Made by a program: the position numbers and the translations under genes. Source: Actinomycetes bacterium (GTDB lineage: Bacteria; Actinomycetota; Acidimicrobiia; Acidimicrobiales; RAAP-2). From it: DNA of 64,000 nucleotides. A model generated the notes under the pieces. That model was not told the DNA's origin and did not search any database. It was given only the letters and a program-made list of their open reading frames with translations. This document shows, piece after piece, positions 16,614 to 25,969 of the stretch. Numbering within the stretch: position 1 is the first letter of the stretch; each line of letters begins with the position of its first letter. Location of the stretch: contig JAJYBR010000006.1 of the NCBI GenBank assembly GCA_021778895.1, positions 62,001 through 126,000 of the forward strand. The letters are read 5' to 3'.

Positions 16614-17747
16614 GTGCCCTACCACCGGATCGGCGACCCCGAGCGGCTCTACGGGCTGATCGAGGCGATGCTGGCCATCGCGTCGGACGCCGACCTGTCC
16701 AGCCTGCTCCAGCTGGTGGTCGACAACGCCCGGGGCCTGGTCGGCGCGCGCTACGGGGCCCTCGGCGTGCTCGGGCCCGACGGCCACCACCTGGCCCGCT
16801 TCGTCACCTCGGGCCTGAGCGACGAGGAGGCGGCCGCCATCGGGTCGCCCCCCGAGGGCTACGGGGTCCTCGGCCAGGTGATCGCGCACGCCGCCGCGGT
16901 GCGCGTCGACGACCTGGCCGACGAGCCCAGCGCCGTGGGCTTCCCCCCGGGCCACCCCGTGATGCGCCGCTTCTGCGGGGTCCCCATCCAGGCCGGCGGG
17001 GGCCACGTCCTGGGCAACCTGTACCTGGCCGACCGGGAGGACGGCGAGCCCTTCAGCGACGACGACCAGGCCCTCCTCGAGGCCTTCGGGCGCGCGGCCG
17101 GCCTGGCCGTCGACCAGGCGGCCCTGCGGGACCGCCAGCACGAGCTCACCTTGACCGCCGAGCGCGAGCGCCTGGCGCGCGAGCTGCACGACACGGTCAT
17201 CCAGCGGCTCTTCGCGGTGGGCCTGGGCCTCCAGGTGACGCTGCGCTCGAGCCTGGCCGACGAGGACCGCGAGCGCATCGACCGGGCCATCGACGAGCTC
17301 GACGAGACGATCCAGGAGATCCGCACGACGATCTTCGCCATCGACGCCGACGAGGTCGACGCCAGCGAGCTCACCGAGCGCCTGCGCGACATGGTCGAGG
17401 AGGTGGCCACCCGGCTCGGGGTGGCCGTCACCCTGACCCTGGCCGAGCCGACCGTCGAGGTGACCAGCCGGGTCGCGCGCCACACCCTCCAGGCGCTGCG
17501 CGAGGTCCTGGCCAACGTGGCCCGCCACGCGCGGGCCAGCTCGCTGGCGGTCTCGCTGCGCGCCGAGGGCGACCTGCTGGTCCTGGAGATCCGCGACGAC
17601 GGCGTGGGCTTCGTGGCCCCGGTCGGTCCCGGGCGCGGGCTGCGCAACCTGCGCGAGCGCGCCCGCCGCCTCGGGGGGTCCTGTGAGATCGAGTCCGCGC
17701 CCGGCCGTGGCACACTGGTGCGGTGGACGGCACGGCGGATGGCCTGA
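16614..17747 (+). CDS. GAF-domain sensor histidine kinase, DosS/DevS-like
   Basis: Cytosolic sensor kinase of 377 residues. One GAF domain (about 20-170) contains ARYGALGVLGPDG, GFPPGHPVMRRFCGVP and LYLADREDGEPFSDDD, all strongly reminiscent of the first GAF domain of mycobacterial DosS. The His at 114 sits where DosS has its heme-ligating histidine (inferred from motif similarity). The HisKA_3 box RLARELHDTVIQRLF gives phospho-acceptor His192. The HATPase region has LANVARHARA, DDGVGF and GLRNLRERARRLGG. The GTG start at 16614 is 20 nt after the PPOX gene. The stop is 1 nt before the regulator gene, so the pair is co-translated. DosS has two GAF domains; this has one. Confidence 0.9.
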   Translation: MPYHRIGDPERLYGLIEAMLAIASDADLSSLLQLVVDNARGLVGARYGALGVLGPDGHHLARFVTSGLSDEEAAAIGSPPEGYGVLGQVIAHAAAVRVDDLADEPSAVGFPPGHPVMRRFCGVPIQAGGGHVLGNLYLADREDGEPFSDDDQALLEAFGRAAGLAVDQAALRDRQHELTLTAERERLARELHDTVIQRLFAVGLGLQVTLRSSLADEDRERIDRAIDELDETIQEIRTTIFAIDADEVDASELTERLRDMVEEVATRLGVAVTLTLAEPTVEVTSRVARHTLQALREVLANVARHARASSLAVSLRAEGDLLVLEIRDDGVGFVAPVGPGRGLRNLRERARRLGGSCEIESAPGRGTLVRWTARRMA

Positions 17748-17748
17748 C

Positions 17749-18393
17749 GTGATCCGTATCTTCCTCGTCGACGACCACGAGATCGTGCGCCGGGGGCTGC
17801 GCGAGCTCTTCGAGGCCCACCCGGACCTGCGCGTGGTGGCCGAGGCCGGGACGGTCACCGAGGCCGAGACGGTCCCCCTCGACGACATCGACGTGGCCGT
17901 GCTCGACGTGCGCCTGCCCGACGGCAGCGGGGTCGACCTGTGCCGCACCCTGCGCGACCACCGCCTCGACCTGGCCTGCCTGATGCTGACCTCGTTCGCC
18001 GACTCGGAGGCCCTGTCCGCCTCGGTGCTGGCCGGGGCGCGGGGGTACGTGCTCAAGAACGTGCGCGGCGAGGACCTGGTGGACGCGGTGCGCCGGGCGG
18101 CCGCCGGCGAGATGCTGCTCACGCCCGACCAGATCGAGCGGGCCCGCGAGCGCCTGCGCCGCCAGATCAGCGAGGACATGCGCCTCGAGAGCCTCAGCCA
18201 CCAGGAGCGCCGGATCCTCGAGCTGCTGAGCGAGGGCCTGTCGAACCGCGAGATCGCCGCCGAGATGTTCCTGGCCGAGAAGACGGTCAAGAACTACGTC
18301 TCCAACCTGCTGGCCAAGCTCGGCTTCCAGCGGCGCACCGAGGCGGCCCTGTTCGCCCAGCGCTACCACGACCGCACCCACCCCGACAGCTAG
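17749..18393 (+). CDS. NarL/LuxR-family response regulator, DosR/DevR-like
   Basis: 214-residue response regulator paired with the upstream kinase. The receiver domain (1-120) has the acidic pocket VDDHE, phospho-acceptor Asp53 in VLDVRLPDGSG, the switch Thr/Ser in MLTSF and Lys in YVLKNV. The C-terminal HTH has LSHQERRILELLSEGLSNRE and MFLAEKTVKNYVSNLLAKLG, nearly the mycobacterial DosR recognition region. DosR controls hypoxia, NO and CO dormancy genes; a redox or oxygen response is inferred here. The GTG start follows the kinase stop by 1 nt, and the TAG stop shares a base with the next GTG. Confidence 0.92.
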   Translation: MIRIFLVDDHEIVRRGLRELFEAHPDLRVVAEAGTVTEAETVPLDDIDVAVLDVRLPDGSGVDLCRTLRDHRLDLACLMLTSFADSEALSASVLAGARGYVLKNVRGEDLVDAVRRAAAGEMLLTPDQIERARERLRRQISEDMRLESLSHQERRILELLSEGLSNREIAAEMFLAEKTVKNYVSNLLAKLGFQRRTEAALFAQRYHDRTHPDS

Positions 18394-19061
18394 TGCGCCT
18401 GGTCAGCCTGGTCCCCTCGGTCACCGAGACGCTGGTGGCCTGGGGGATCGCCCCCGTCGGGGTGACGCGCTTCTGTCCCCCGGTGCCCGGAGCCGCGCTG
18501 GTGGGCGGCACCAAGGACCCCGACCTCGCCGCCATCGCGTCGCTGCGCCCGGACCTGGTGGTCCTCGACGAGGAGGAGAACCGGGAGGAGGACGACCGGG
18601 CCCTGCGCGAGCGGGGACTGGCCACCTTGGCCCTGGCCGTGCGGGACCTCGCCGGCCGCGACGCGGCCCTGGCCACCCTGGCCCGCGCGACCGGCACCGC
18701 GTGGGCGCCGGTCCCCCGGACAGCGGCACCCCCGGTCGCGCGCCGGGTCGCCGTCGTCATCTGGCGGCGCCCCTGGATCTTCCTGGGCGCCCCGACCTAC
18801 GCGACGTCGCTGCTCGCCCAGGTGGGCTGCGCCAACGTGCTGGCGGGCGCGGGGCCCTACCCGCACCGCGAGCTGGCCGCGCTCAGAGCCCGCCGCCCCG
18901 ACCTCGTAGTCGCGCCCTCGGAGCCCTACCCCTTCGGGCCGCGCCACGAGGCCGAGCTGGCGACGGTCGCCCCCGTGCGCTTCCTCGACGGGCGTGACCT
19001 CTTCTGGTGGGGGGCGCGCACCGAGGCCGCGCTGGCCCGCCTGGCCGCTACAGGATGGTGA
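18393..19061 (+). CDS. Helical-backbone metal receptor (BtuF/TroA-like), cytosolic
   Basis: 222-residue protein of the class III periplasmic-binding fold used for cobalamin, heme and siderophore-iron capture. It opens VRLVSLVPSVTETLVAWGIAPVGVTRFCP and carries ASLRPDLVVLDEEENREED and WRRPWIFLGAPTYATSLLAQVGCANV, typical of BtuF-like receptors. It has no signal peptide or lipobox, so it should be cytoplasmic, unlike transport receptors. Its GTG start overlaps the regulator stop by one base. Its 3' end overlaps the opposing map gene by 14 bp. Function in this cassette is unknown; ligand sensing or storage is possible. Confidence 0.8.
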   Translation: MRLVSLVPSVTETLVAWGIAPVGVTRFCPPVPGAALVGGTKDPDLAAIASLRPDLVVLDEEENREEDDRALRERGLATLALAVRDLAGRDAALATLARATGTAWAPVPRTAAPPVARRVAVVIWRRPWIFLGAPTYATSLLAQVGCANVLAGAGPYPHRELAALRARRPDLVVAPSEPYPFGPRHEAELATVAPVRFLDGRDLFWWGARTEAALARLAATGW

Positions 19062-19788
19062 AGACCTCGGGGCCGTCCTCGGTGACGGCGATCGTGTGCT
19101 CGAAGTGGGCCGAGCGCGACCCGTCGGCCGTCATCACGCCCCAGCCGTCCTCGAGGAGGTAGGTGTCGGGCCCGCCGATGTTCACCATGGGCTCGACGGC
19201 GAAGACCATCCCGGTCTTCAGCGTCGGCCCCGGGGTGCCGGGCCAGTAGTTGGGGACCTGGGGGCTCTCGTGCATGGCCGTGCCGATGGCGTGGCCCACG
19301 TACTCGCGCACCACCGAGTAGCCGGCCGCCTCGGCGACCGCCTCGACGGCCCGCCCCACCTCGTGGAGACGATTGCCCACGACCATCTGGTTGATACCGG
19401 CCCACAAGGAGCGCTCAGTGACCTCGAGCAGGCGGGCCGAGGCCGCGTCGATCTCGCCCACCGGCGCCGTGTAGGCGGCGTCGCCGTGGTAGCCCTCGAC
19501 GATCGCGCCGCAGTCCACCGAGATGATGTCGCCCTCGACGAGCCGGTAGTCCCCGGGGATCCCGTGGACGATCATGGCGTTCGGGCTGGTGCAGATCACG
19601 GCCGGGAAGCCGTGGTATCCCAGGAAGTTCGAGCGCGCCCCGCGCCGCTCCAGGACCTCGGCGGCGACCTCGTTGAGCCGCGCGGTGGTCACGCCCGGGG
19701 CGATCGCGGCACGCGTCGCCTCGTGGATCTCGGCCACGACGCGCCCGGCCCGGCGCATCTTGGCCAGCTCGTCGGCCGAGCGCCTCAC
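19048..19788 (-). CDS. map: Type I methionine aminopeptidase
   Basis: Removes N-terminal Met from nascent proteins with a dinuclear metal centre. The five ligands are visible as D92 (ISVDCG), D103 (HGDAAY), H166 (VGHAIG), E199 (AVEP) and E230 (HFEHT), with the accessory H75 in MIVHGIPGD. The GTG start overlaps the adk stop by 4 nt (GTGA) and gives 246 residues, the normal type I length. It ends the secY-adk-map block. Its 3' end collides with the opposite-strand metal-receptor gene instead of running into infA. Confidence 0.96.
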   Translation of the reverse strand: MRRSADELAKMRRAGRVVAEIHEATRAAIAPGVTTARLNEVAAEVLERRGARSNFLGYHGFPAVICTSPNAMIVHGIPGDYRLVEGDIISVDCGAIVEGYHGDAAYTAPVGEIDAASARLLEVTERSLWAGINQMVVGNRLHEVGRAVEAVAEAAGYSVVREYVGHAIGTAMHESPQVPNYWPGTPGPTLKTGMVFAVEPMVNIGGPDTYLLEDGWGVMTADGSRSAHFEHTIAVTEDGPEVFTIL

Positions 19789-20441
19789 CTCGCCACCCGC
19801 GCGTCGATGGCCGCGCGCAGCGCGGCCGTGACCTCGTCGAGCCCGGCGGCCCCGTCGACGTGCGCCAGGACGCCGCGCTCGCGGTAGTAGTCGAGCAGGG
19901 GCGCCGTGTCGCGCTCGTAGAGCGCCAGGCGCTCGGCGATGGCCTCGGGACGGTCGTCGGCCCGCTGGACGACGGCGCCGCCGCACACCGAGCAGATGCC
20001 GCTCTCGGCCTCGGGGTCCCCGACCCGGTAGATCGCCCCGCAGTTCGAACAGACCCTCCGCGCGGCCAGGCGGGCCGTCGCCACCTCGACGTCGATCGCC
20101 AGGTCCAAGCAGGCGCGCACGCCGTCGGGGGCGACGATCTCCTCCAGGGCCTCGGCCTGGCCCCGGGTGCGCGGGTAGCCGTCGAGCAGGACGCCGGGCG
20201 CGGCGTCGGGCTCGCCCAGGCGCTCGGCGACCAGCCGGTTGACCAGTTCGTCAGAGACCAGGGCCCCGGCCTCCAGGACGGCCGCCACCTCGAGCCCGAG
20301 CGGGCTGGCGGCCCGCACGGCAGCCCGCAGGATGTCGCCGGTCGAGACGTGGGGCAGGCCGTAGGCGGCCGACAGGCGCTCGCACTGCGTCCCCTTGCCC
20401 GCGCCTTGCTTGCCGAGCACCACGAGGATCAGGCGTTCCAT
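19785..20441 (-). CDS. adk: Adenylate kinase (zinc-LID type)
   Basis: Catalyses ATP + AMP to 2 ADP. The P-loop GKQGAGKGTQ is at residues 10-19; the Lys-Gln in place of the commoner Pro-Pro is a mild variant. HVSTGDILRA and LDGYPRT (usual form DGFPRT) bind AMP. The LID carries four cysteines, C131, C134, C150 and C153, a structural zinc site. 218 residues is standard for the long form. It is the second gene of the secY-adk-map block. Confidence 0.97.
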   Translation of the reverse strand: MERLILVVLGKQGAGKGTQCERLSAAYGLPHVSTGDILRAAVRAASPLGLEVAAVLEAGALVSDELVNRLVAERLGEPDAAPGVLLDGYPRTRGQAEALEEIVAPDGVRACLDLAIDVEVATARLAARRVCSNCGAIYRVGDPEAESGICSVCGGAVVQRADDRPEAIAERLALYERDTAPLLDYYRERGVLAHVDGAAGLDEVTAALRAAIDARVAR

Positions 20442-20442
20442 G

Positions 20443-21732
20443 TCAGCGCTGCAGGAAGCCCTCGTAGTTGCGCATCATCAACTGGCTGTCGATCTGGCGC
20501 ATGGTCTCGAGCGCGACGCCGACTGCGATCAGCAGGGTCGTGCCGTAGTACGGGAACCGGTTGATGTGCCACAGCGCCATCAGCACCGAGGGCACCACGG
20601 CCACCCCGGCCAGGAACACCGCGCCCACGGTCGTCAGGCGCGAGAGCATCCGGGCGAAGTAGCGCTCGGTGGGCAGGCCCGGCCGGATGCCCGGGACGAA
20701 GCCGCCCTGCTGGCGCAGGAGCTCGGCCTGCTGGTGGGGCTCGAAGGCGATGTACACGTAGAAGAACGTGAAGGCCACGATCAGCAGGAAGTCCGAGAGG
20801 ATGTAGAAGAAGCTGGTCGGCTGCAGCGACGAGTTCACGAAGTTCTGGAAGCCGGCCCAGGGCACCACGTTGCTCATCAGCACCGGGATGTAGAGCACCG
20901 AGGAGGCGAAGATGATCGGGATCACGCCGGACTGGTTGACCTTGAGCGGGATGTAGGTGGAGTTGCCCCCCATCTCGCGGCGGCCGACCACGCGGCGGGC
21001 AAAGGTCACCGGGATGCGCCGCTGGCCGTTGTCCATGAAGACGATCAGGACCAGCAGGGCGATGGACACGATGACCAGGACCACGAACTTGAGCGCCCCG
21101 CCCTCGGCGTAGACGGCCCGGCCCCCCGAGGGCAGGCCGGCCACGACGTTGGCGAAGATCAAGAGGCTCATCCCCTGGCCGATGCCGCGCTGGGTGATGA
21201 GCTCGGCCAGCCACATGACGAAGGCGGTGCCCGCCGTGAGGATGGCCACCATGAACAGCCCGAGGGCCAGGTTGAACTTGGGGATCAGGTCGATGGTGAA
21301 GCCGAGCAGCGCCTGGTCGTGGCCGTGGAAGGCGTAGATCAGGCCGGTCGACTGCAGCAGGGCCAGGCCGATCGTCAGGTACCGCGTCGTCTGGGTGATC
21401 TTCTTCTCGCCGACCGCCCCCTGGTCGCGCCACTCGGTCAGCTTGGGGATGACCGTGGTGAGCAGCTGGATGACGATGGTCGACGTGATGTAGGGCATCA
21501 CCCCCAGGCCGAACACCGCCAGGCGCGTCAGGGCGCCGCCGGAGAACAGGTTGAGGAAGCCCAGCACGCCGCTCGCGCCGGCCTTGGACTGGAGCACCCG
21601 GACCTGGGACCAGCTGACCCCGGGGATGGGCAGGTTGGCGCCCAGCTGGTAGAGGCAGATGATGCCCAGCGTGAACAGGACCTTGTTGCGAAGGTCCGGT
21701 ACGCGGAAGATGTTCCCGAGTCGGCGCAGCAC
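20443..21732 (-). CDS. secY: Protein translocase subunit SecY
   Basis: Channel subunit of the SecYEG translocon, 429 residues with ten transmembrane helices. It starts MLRRLGNIFRVPDLRNKVLFTL and contains GVSWSQ, the plug region GALTRLAVFGLGVMPYI and the long cytoplasmic loop QQGGFVPGIRPG. The start codon is GTG, 5 nt after rplO. Its SecE partner is encoded at 46.9-47.2 kb in this window. Confidence 0.97.
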   Translation of the reverse strand: MLRRLGNIFRVPDLRNKVLFTLGIICLYQLGANLPIPGVSWSQVRVLQSKAGASGVLGFLNLFSGGALTRLAVFGLGVMPYITSTIVIQLLTTVIPKLTEWRDQGAVGEKKITQTTRYLTIGLALLQSTGLIYAFHGHDQALLGFTIDLIPKFNLALGLFMVAILTAGTAFVMWLAELITQRGIGQGMSLLIFANVVAGLPSGGRAVYAEGGALKFVVLVIVSIALLVLIVFMDNGQRRIPVTFARRVVGRREMGGNSTYIPLKVNQSGVIPIIFASSVLYIPVLMSNVVPWAGFQNFVNSSLQPTSFFYILSDFLLIVAFTFFYVYIAFEPHQQAELLRQQGGFVPGIRPGLPTERYFARMLSRLTTVGAVFLAGVAVVPSVLMALWHINRFPYYGTTLLIAVGVALETMRQIDSQLMMRNYEGFLQR

Positions 21733-21737
21733 GGGCG

Positions 21738-22223
21738 TCAGCGGTTCTGGTGCTGGTTCCCGGCGGCCGGGGGCCGCACGGCGAACGGCTTGTCGAGGAT
21801 GGTCACCGAGCCGCCCGCGGCCTCGATGGCCGCGCGGGCGCTCGCCGACACGGCGTGCACGCTCAGGGCCACCGGCGCGTGCAGCTCGCCGCGCCCGAGG
21901 ACCTTGACCAGGTCACCGCGCCGGGCCAGGCCCGCCGCGACCAGGGCCGCCACGTCGACCTCGGCCAGCCCCAGGGCACCCAGGGCGTCCAGGTTGACCG
22001 GCGTGTAGGACACGCGGAACGGGTTGGTGAACCCCTTGAGCTTGGGGATGCGCGCCAGGATCGGGAGCTGGCCGCCCTCGAAGCCGGCCGGGATCGTCCG
22101 CCGGGCCTTCTGGCCCTTGGTCCCCCGGCCCGCCGTCTTGCCGCCGTGGCCACCAATGCCGCGCCCCACCACCTTCTTGCGGTGGGTCGAGCCGGCGGCC
22201 GGCTTCAGGTCGTGCAGTCTCAC
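21738..22223 (-). CDS. rplO: 50S ribosomal protein L15
   Basis: Late-assembly 50S protein with a glycine/basic N-terminal extension, HRKKVVGRGIGGHGGKTAGRG, that threads into 23S rRNA, and FEGGQLPILARIPKLKGF. 161 residues, slightly long because of a C-terminal tail (RPPAAGNQHQNR). The GTG start overlaps the rpmD stop (GTGA). Confidence 0.96.
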   Translation of the reverse strand: MRLHDLKPAAGSTHRKKVVGRGIGGHGGKTAGRGTKGQKARRTIPAGFEGGQLPILARIPKLKGFTNPFRVSYTPVNLDALGALGLAEVDVAALVAAGLARRGDLVKVLGRGELHAPVALSVHAVSASARAAIEAAGGSVTILDKPFAVRPPAAGNQHQNR

Positions 22224-22405
22224 TCGGACACCTCTTCCACTTTGATCAGGTGCGGGACCCGGGCGATCATGCCCCGGATCTCGGGCCGGTCCGGCAGGAC
22301 GTTGAACTGGCCCACGCGGCGCAGGCCGAGGGCCCGCAGCGTCCCGCGGTGCTTGGGCTTGGTGGCGATGGTCGAGCGGACCTGGGTCACCTTGAGCTGG
22401 GTCAC
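22220..22405 (-). CDS. rpmD: 50S ribosomal protein L30
   Basis: 61-residue 50S protein. [29 protein letters not shown] is the conserved core, and [10 protein letters not shown] closes the fold. The GTG start overlaps the rpsE TGA by 4 nt, and its own stop overlaps rplO, so the three genes are translationally chained. Confidence 0.96.
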   Translation of the reverse strand: MTQLKVTQVRSTIATKPKHRGTLRALGLRRVGQFNVLPDRPEIRGMIARVPHLIKVEEVSE

Positions 22406-22956
22406 GACGAGGCCTCCGTCTTGAACAGGTCGCCGGCGCGCTGGCGCTCGCGGTAGGCCCGCAGCGTCCCGCTGGGGATCACCTCGTCGAGGGCCCGGCC
22501 GCGCTGGGCGGCCACCGTCTCGGGGCGGCGCAGCTGCTTCAAGGCGGCGATCGTGGCGTGGGCCACGTTGATGCCGTTGGTCGAGCCCAGCGACTTGGCG
22601 ATGATGTCCTTGACGCCGGCCATCTCCAAGATGGCCCGGGCCGCCCCCCCGGCGATCACGCCGGTGCCGGGGGCTGCCGGCTTCATCAGGACCCGGCCCG
22701 CGCCGGCCTCGCCGAGCACCGGGTAGACGATCGTCGTGCCGGCCAGGGGCACCTCGAAGAGGTTCTTGCGCGCCTCCTCGATGCCCTTCTGGACCGCCAG
22801 CCCGGCCTCCTTGGCCTTGCCGTAGCCCAGGCCCACGCGCCCGGCGCCGTCCCCGATCACCATCAGTGCGGTGAACGAGAAGCGCCGGCCGCCCTTGACC
22901 ACCTTGGCCACGCGGTTCACCTTGATGGTGCGTTCCTCAAACTGCTCGAGATCCAT
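22402..22956 (-). CDS. rpsE: 30S ribosomal protein S5
   Basis: 30S fidelity protein lining the mRNA entry channel. The N-terminal S5 domain shows [24 protein letters not shown], and the C-terminal part has [29 protein letters not shown]. 184 residues. The ATG shares one base with the rplR stop. The loop that binds spectinomycin looks wild type by eye. Confidence 0.97.
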   Translation of the reverse strand: MDLEQFEERTIKVNRVAKVVKGGRRFSFTALMVIGDGAGRVGLGYGKAKEAGLAVQKGIEEARKNLFEVPLAGTTIVYPVLGEAGAGRVLMKPAAPGTGVIAGGAARAILEMAGVKDIIAKSLGSTNGINVAHATIAALKQLRRPETVAAQRGRALDEVIPSGTLRAYRERQRAGDLFKTEASS

Positions 22957-23309
22957 CAGAACTCCAGTCCACCGGCGCGCAGCGCATCGGCAAAGGCGGC
23001 CACACGGCCGTGGTAGTCGTAGCCGCCGCGGTCGAAGACCACCGACGAGATGTTGGCCTGGCGCGCGCGCTCGGCCAGGACCGCGCCGAGCGCCTGGGCC
23101 CCGGCGACGTTGCCGCCCGCGACCTCGCGCAGGCTGGGCTCGACCGACGAGACGGCCACCAGCGTGCGGCCGGCGACGTCGTCGATGATCTGGGCCGAGA
23201 TGTGCCGGCGCGTCCGGTTCACGGCGACGCGGGGCCGCTCGGGCGTCCCCGACAGGCGCTTGCGCAGCCGGGCGTGCCGGCGCTGGCGCAATTCACGGGT
23301 GGTTCGCAT
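22956..23309 (-). CDS. rplR: 50S ribosomal protein L18
   Basis: 5S rRNA-binding protein of 117 residues. It has the basic start [21 protein letters not shown], then YAQ-type strand [15 protein letters not shown], and [22 protein letters not shown] at the end. Coupled by single-base overlaps to rplF upstream and rpsE downstream. Confidence 0.97.
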   Translation of the reverse strand: MRTTRELRQRRHARLRKRLSGTPERPRVAVNRTRRHISAQIIDDVAGRTLVAVSSVEPSLREVAGGNVAGAQALGAVLAERARQANISSVVFDRGGYDYHGRVAAFADALRAGGLEF

Positions 23310-23848
23310 TACTTGGCCGCCTTTCCAGCCTTGCGCAGCACGCGCTCCCCGGCGTAGCGCACGCCCTTGCCCTTGTAGGGCTCGGGCTTGCGCAGCTTGC
23401 GGATGGAGGCGGCCACCTGGCCCACGACCTCCTTGTCGGCGCCCTTGACCACGATGCGGGTGGGCGAGGGGACCTCGAAGGTCACGCCGTCGGGCGCGGT
23501 GAAGTTCACCGGGTGGGAGAAGCCGAGCGACAGGTTCAAGGCCGCGGGGCCGTTGGCCGCGGCGCGGTAGCCCACGCCGATGATCTCGAGCTCCTTGGTC
23601 CAGCCCGCGGTCACGCCCGTGACCATGTTGGCCACCAGCGTCCGCGTCAGCCCGTGCAGGGCCTTGTGGGCGGTCTCGTCGCTGGCGCGGGTCACCGTGA
23701 GGGTGGCGCCCTCCTGGTGCACGTCGATGCCCTCGGGCAGGCGCCGCGTCATGGCCCCGTTGGGACCCGTGACCGTCACCTGGCTGTCGGCCACCGCGAC
23801 GGACACGCCGTCGGGCACGGTGATCGGGCTACGGCCGATCCGTGACAT
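23309..23848 (-). CDS. rplF: 50S ribosomal protein L6
   Basis: 50S stalk-base protein near the sarcin-ricin loop, 179 residues with the duplicated L6 fold. The conserved start [12 protein letters not shown] fixes the ATG at 23848. [15 protein letters not shown] is the C-terminal PROSITE-type signature. It lies 20 nt after rpsH. Confidence 0.97.
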   Translation of the reverse strand: MSRIGRSPITVPDGVSVAVADSQVTVTGPNGAMTRRLPEGIDVHQEGATLTVTRASDETAHKALHGLTRTLVANMVTGVTAGWTKELEIIGVGYRAAANGPAALNLSLGFSHPVNFTAPDGVTFEVPSPTRIVVKGADKEVVGQVAASIRKLRKPEPYKGKGVRYAGERVLRKAGKAAK

Positions 23849-23868
23849 GGCCCTCCTCCTTGCTCGAG

Positions 23869-24273
<405 letters not shown>

Positions 24274-24281
24274 GGTGCCTC

Positions 24282-24467
24282 CTACCAGCTCGCCTTGGTC
24301 ACGCCCGGAACCTCGCCCGCGTGCACCATGGAACGCAGGCAGATGCGGCACAGACCGAACTTGCGGTACACCGACCGGGGTCGGCCGCAGCGCTGGCACC
24401 GGGTATAGGCGCGCGTCGAGAACTTCGGGGTGCGCTGCTGCTTGATCCGGAGAGCCTTCTTGGCCAT
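24282..24467 (-). CDS. rpsN: 30S ribosomal protein S14 type Z
   Basis: 61-residue zinc-ribbon form of S14, with ligands C24, C27, C40 and C43 in [21 protein letters not shown]. The short type Z form within the spc operon is usual for actinobacteria. It starts 2 nt after rplE and ends 8 nt before rpsH. Confidence 0.97.
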   Translation of the reverse strand: MAKKALRIKQQRTPKFSTRAYTRCQRCGRPRSVYRKFGLCRICLRSMVHAGEVPGVTKASW

Positions 24468-24469
24468 AC

Positions 24470-25024
24470 CTATCGTGTCTCCTGCTTGAAGGGGAAGCCG
24501 AAGGCGCGCAAGAAAGCGCGTCCCTGCTCGTCGGTGGTCGCCGTGGTCACGATCGTGATGTCGAAACCGCGCGGCGCGTCGATCTTGTCGTAGTCGATCT
24601 CCGGGAAGATCAGCTGGTCGTTGATCCCGAAGGTGTAGTTGCCGTGCCCGTCGAACGACCGGGCCGGCAGGCCCCGGAAGTCGCGGATGCGCGGGATGGC
24701 CAGGCTCACCAGGCGGTCGAAGAACTCCCAGGCCCGGTCGCCGCGCAGGGTCACCTTGACCCCGATGGGCTGGCCGGTGCGCACCTTGAAGCTGGCCACC
24801 GACTTCTTGGCCCGCGTCACGACGGGCTTCTGGCCGGTGATCTGCTCGAGGTCGCGCTGGGCGCCCTCGATCAGGGACGCCTGCTGGGTGGCCCGGCCGA
24901 CGCCGGAGTTGACCACGATCTTCTCCAGACGCGGCACCTGCATGATGTTGGCCAGGCCCAGCTCGTCGCGCAGTGACGACCGGATCTCCTGGTCGTAGCG
25001 CTCCTTCAGTCGCGGATGACTCAC
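24470..25024 (-). CDS. rplE: 50S ribosomal protein L5
   Basis: 5S rRNA-binding protein that contacts P-site tRNA. The GTG start at 25024 ([14 protein letters not shown]) is chosen because it overlaps the rplX stop as GTGA and gives 184 residues. [32 protein letters not shown] and GRGNYTFG-type [11 protein letters not shown] are the family blocks. A longer frame upstream overlaps rplX and is not conserved. Confidence 0.97.
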   Translation of the reverse strand: MSHPRLKERYDQEIRSSLRDELGLANIMQVPRLEKIVVNSGVGRATQQASLIEGAQRDLEQITGQKPVVTRAKKSVASFKVRTGQPIGVKVTLRGDRAWEFFDRLVSLAIPRIRDFRGLPARSFDGHGNYTFGINDQLIFPEIDYDKIDAPRGFDITIVTTATTDEQGRAFLRAFGFPFKQETR

Positions 25025-25326
25025 AGCACCTCCCCGCACGAACGGCACACGCGGACCTTGACGCCGTCCACCTCGCGGTGGCCGACCTTGGCCGGACCCT
25101 TGTGCCCGTCGCACCACAGGGCAACGTTGGACACGTGGATCGGCATGAGCTTGTCGATGATGCCGGCCTGCATCATGTTGCCGGTCTGCTTGGTGTGGCG
25201 CTTGGCGATGTTCAGGCCGTCCAAGATGACCTGCTCGGTGCGCGGACGCGCCTCTTCCACCATGGCGCGCTCGCCGCGGAACTTGCCGGCGATCACCAGG
25301 ACCTCGTCGCCCTTGCGGATCTTCAT
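25021..25326 (-). CDS. rplX: 50S ribosomal protein L24
   Basis: Assembly-initiating 50S protein with an N-terminal KOW domain, [21 protein letters not shown]. 101 residues. The C-terminal half has [28 protein letters not shown] with a CRSC pair and a further upstream Cys, suggesting partial metal-binding capacity. Single-base overlap with the rplN stop. Confidence 0.96.
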   Translation of the reverse strand: MKIRKGDEVLVIAGKFRGERAMVEEARPRTEQVILDGLNIAKRHTKQTGNMMQAGIIDKLMPIHVSNVALWCDGHKGPAKVGHREVDGVKVRVCRSCGEVL

Positions 25327-25694
25327 CAGAGCACCTCCGGAGCCAGCGAGATGATGCGCATGAACTTCTTGTCGCGCAGCTCGCGGCCCACCGGGCCGAA
25401 GATGCGCGTGCCCCGGGGCTGCTGCTGGTCGTTGATCAGCACCGCGGCGTTGTCGTCGAACTTGATGTACGAGCCGTCGGGGCGCCGCTTCTCCTTGGCC
25501 GTGCGCACGACCACGCAGCGCACCACGTCGCCCTTCTTGACCGCGGCCCCCGGGATGGCGTCCTTCACCGTGGCGATGAAGACGTCCCCGATGGACGCGT
25601 AGCGGCGGCGCGACCCGCCCAGGACCCGGATGCAGAGCACCTCTTTGGCCCCGGAGTTGTCGGCCACCTTGAGCCGGGACTCCTGCTGGATCAT
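25326..25694 (-). CDS. rplN: 50S ribosomal protein L14
   Basis: Intersubunit-bridge protein of 122 residues, beginning [27 protein letters not shown] and containing the signature around [22 protein letters not shown]. The ATG overlaps the rpsQ stop as ATGA, so translation is coupled. Confidence 0.98.
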   Translation of the reverse strand: MIQQESRLKVADNSGAKEVLCIRVLGGSRRRYASIGDVFIATVKDAIPGAAVKKGDVVRCVVVRTAKEKRRPDGSYIKFDDNAAVLINDQQQPRGTRIFGPVGRELRDKKFMRIISLAPEVL

Positions 25695-25969
25695 CGCGCC
25701 CGCTCCACGATCTCGGTCACGCGCCAGCGCTTGGTCTTGGACAGCGGCCGGGTCTCCTGGACCCGGACGCGGTCGCCGACGTGGGCGTCGGCGCCCCCGT
25801 CGTGCGCGTACAGCTTCTTCGTGCGCTGGACGGTCTTGCCGTAGCGCGGGTGCCGCACCCGCTCGATCACGGCCACGACCACCGTGTCGACCATGCGGTC
25901 CGACACGACGATGCCCTCACGCACCTTGCGCGGGTTCTCGCGCACCGGCCCGTTCTCGGCTTGTTCCAT
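25691..25969 (-). CDS. rpsQ: 30S ribosomal protein S17
   Basis: OB-fold 16S rRNA binder. The core [27 protein letters not shown] and [20 protein letters not shown] are canonical. 92 residues including a non-conserved N-terminal 20 residues ([16 protein letters not shown]). Overlaps rpmC by one base upstream and rplN by four downstream. Confidence 0.97.
   Translation of the reverse strand: MEQAENGPVRENPRKVREGIVVSDRMVDTVVVAVIERVRHPRYGKTVQRTKKLYAHDGGADAHVGDRVRVQETRPLSKTKRWRVTEIVERAR

Noticed and set aside
16161..18290. Minus-strand frame of about 700 codons covering the kinase and regulator genes
   Set aside because: The plus-strand genes have clear domains, stop/start coupling and promoters. 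The minus frame has no domain and is a compositional shadow.
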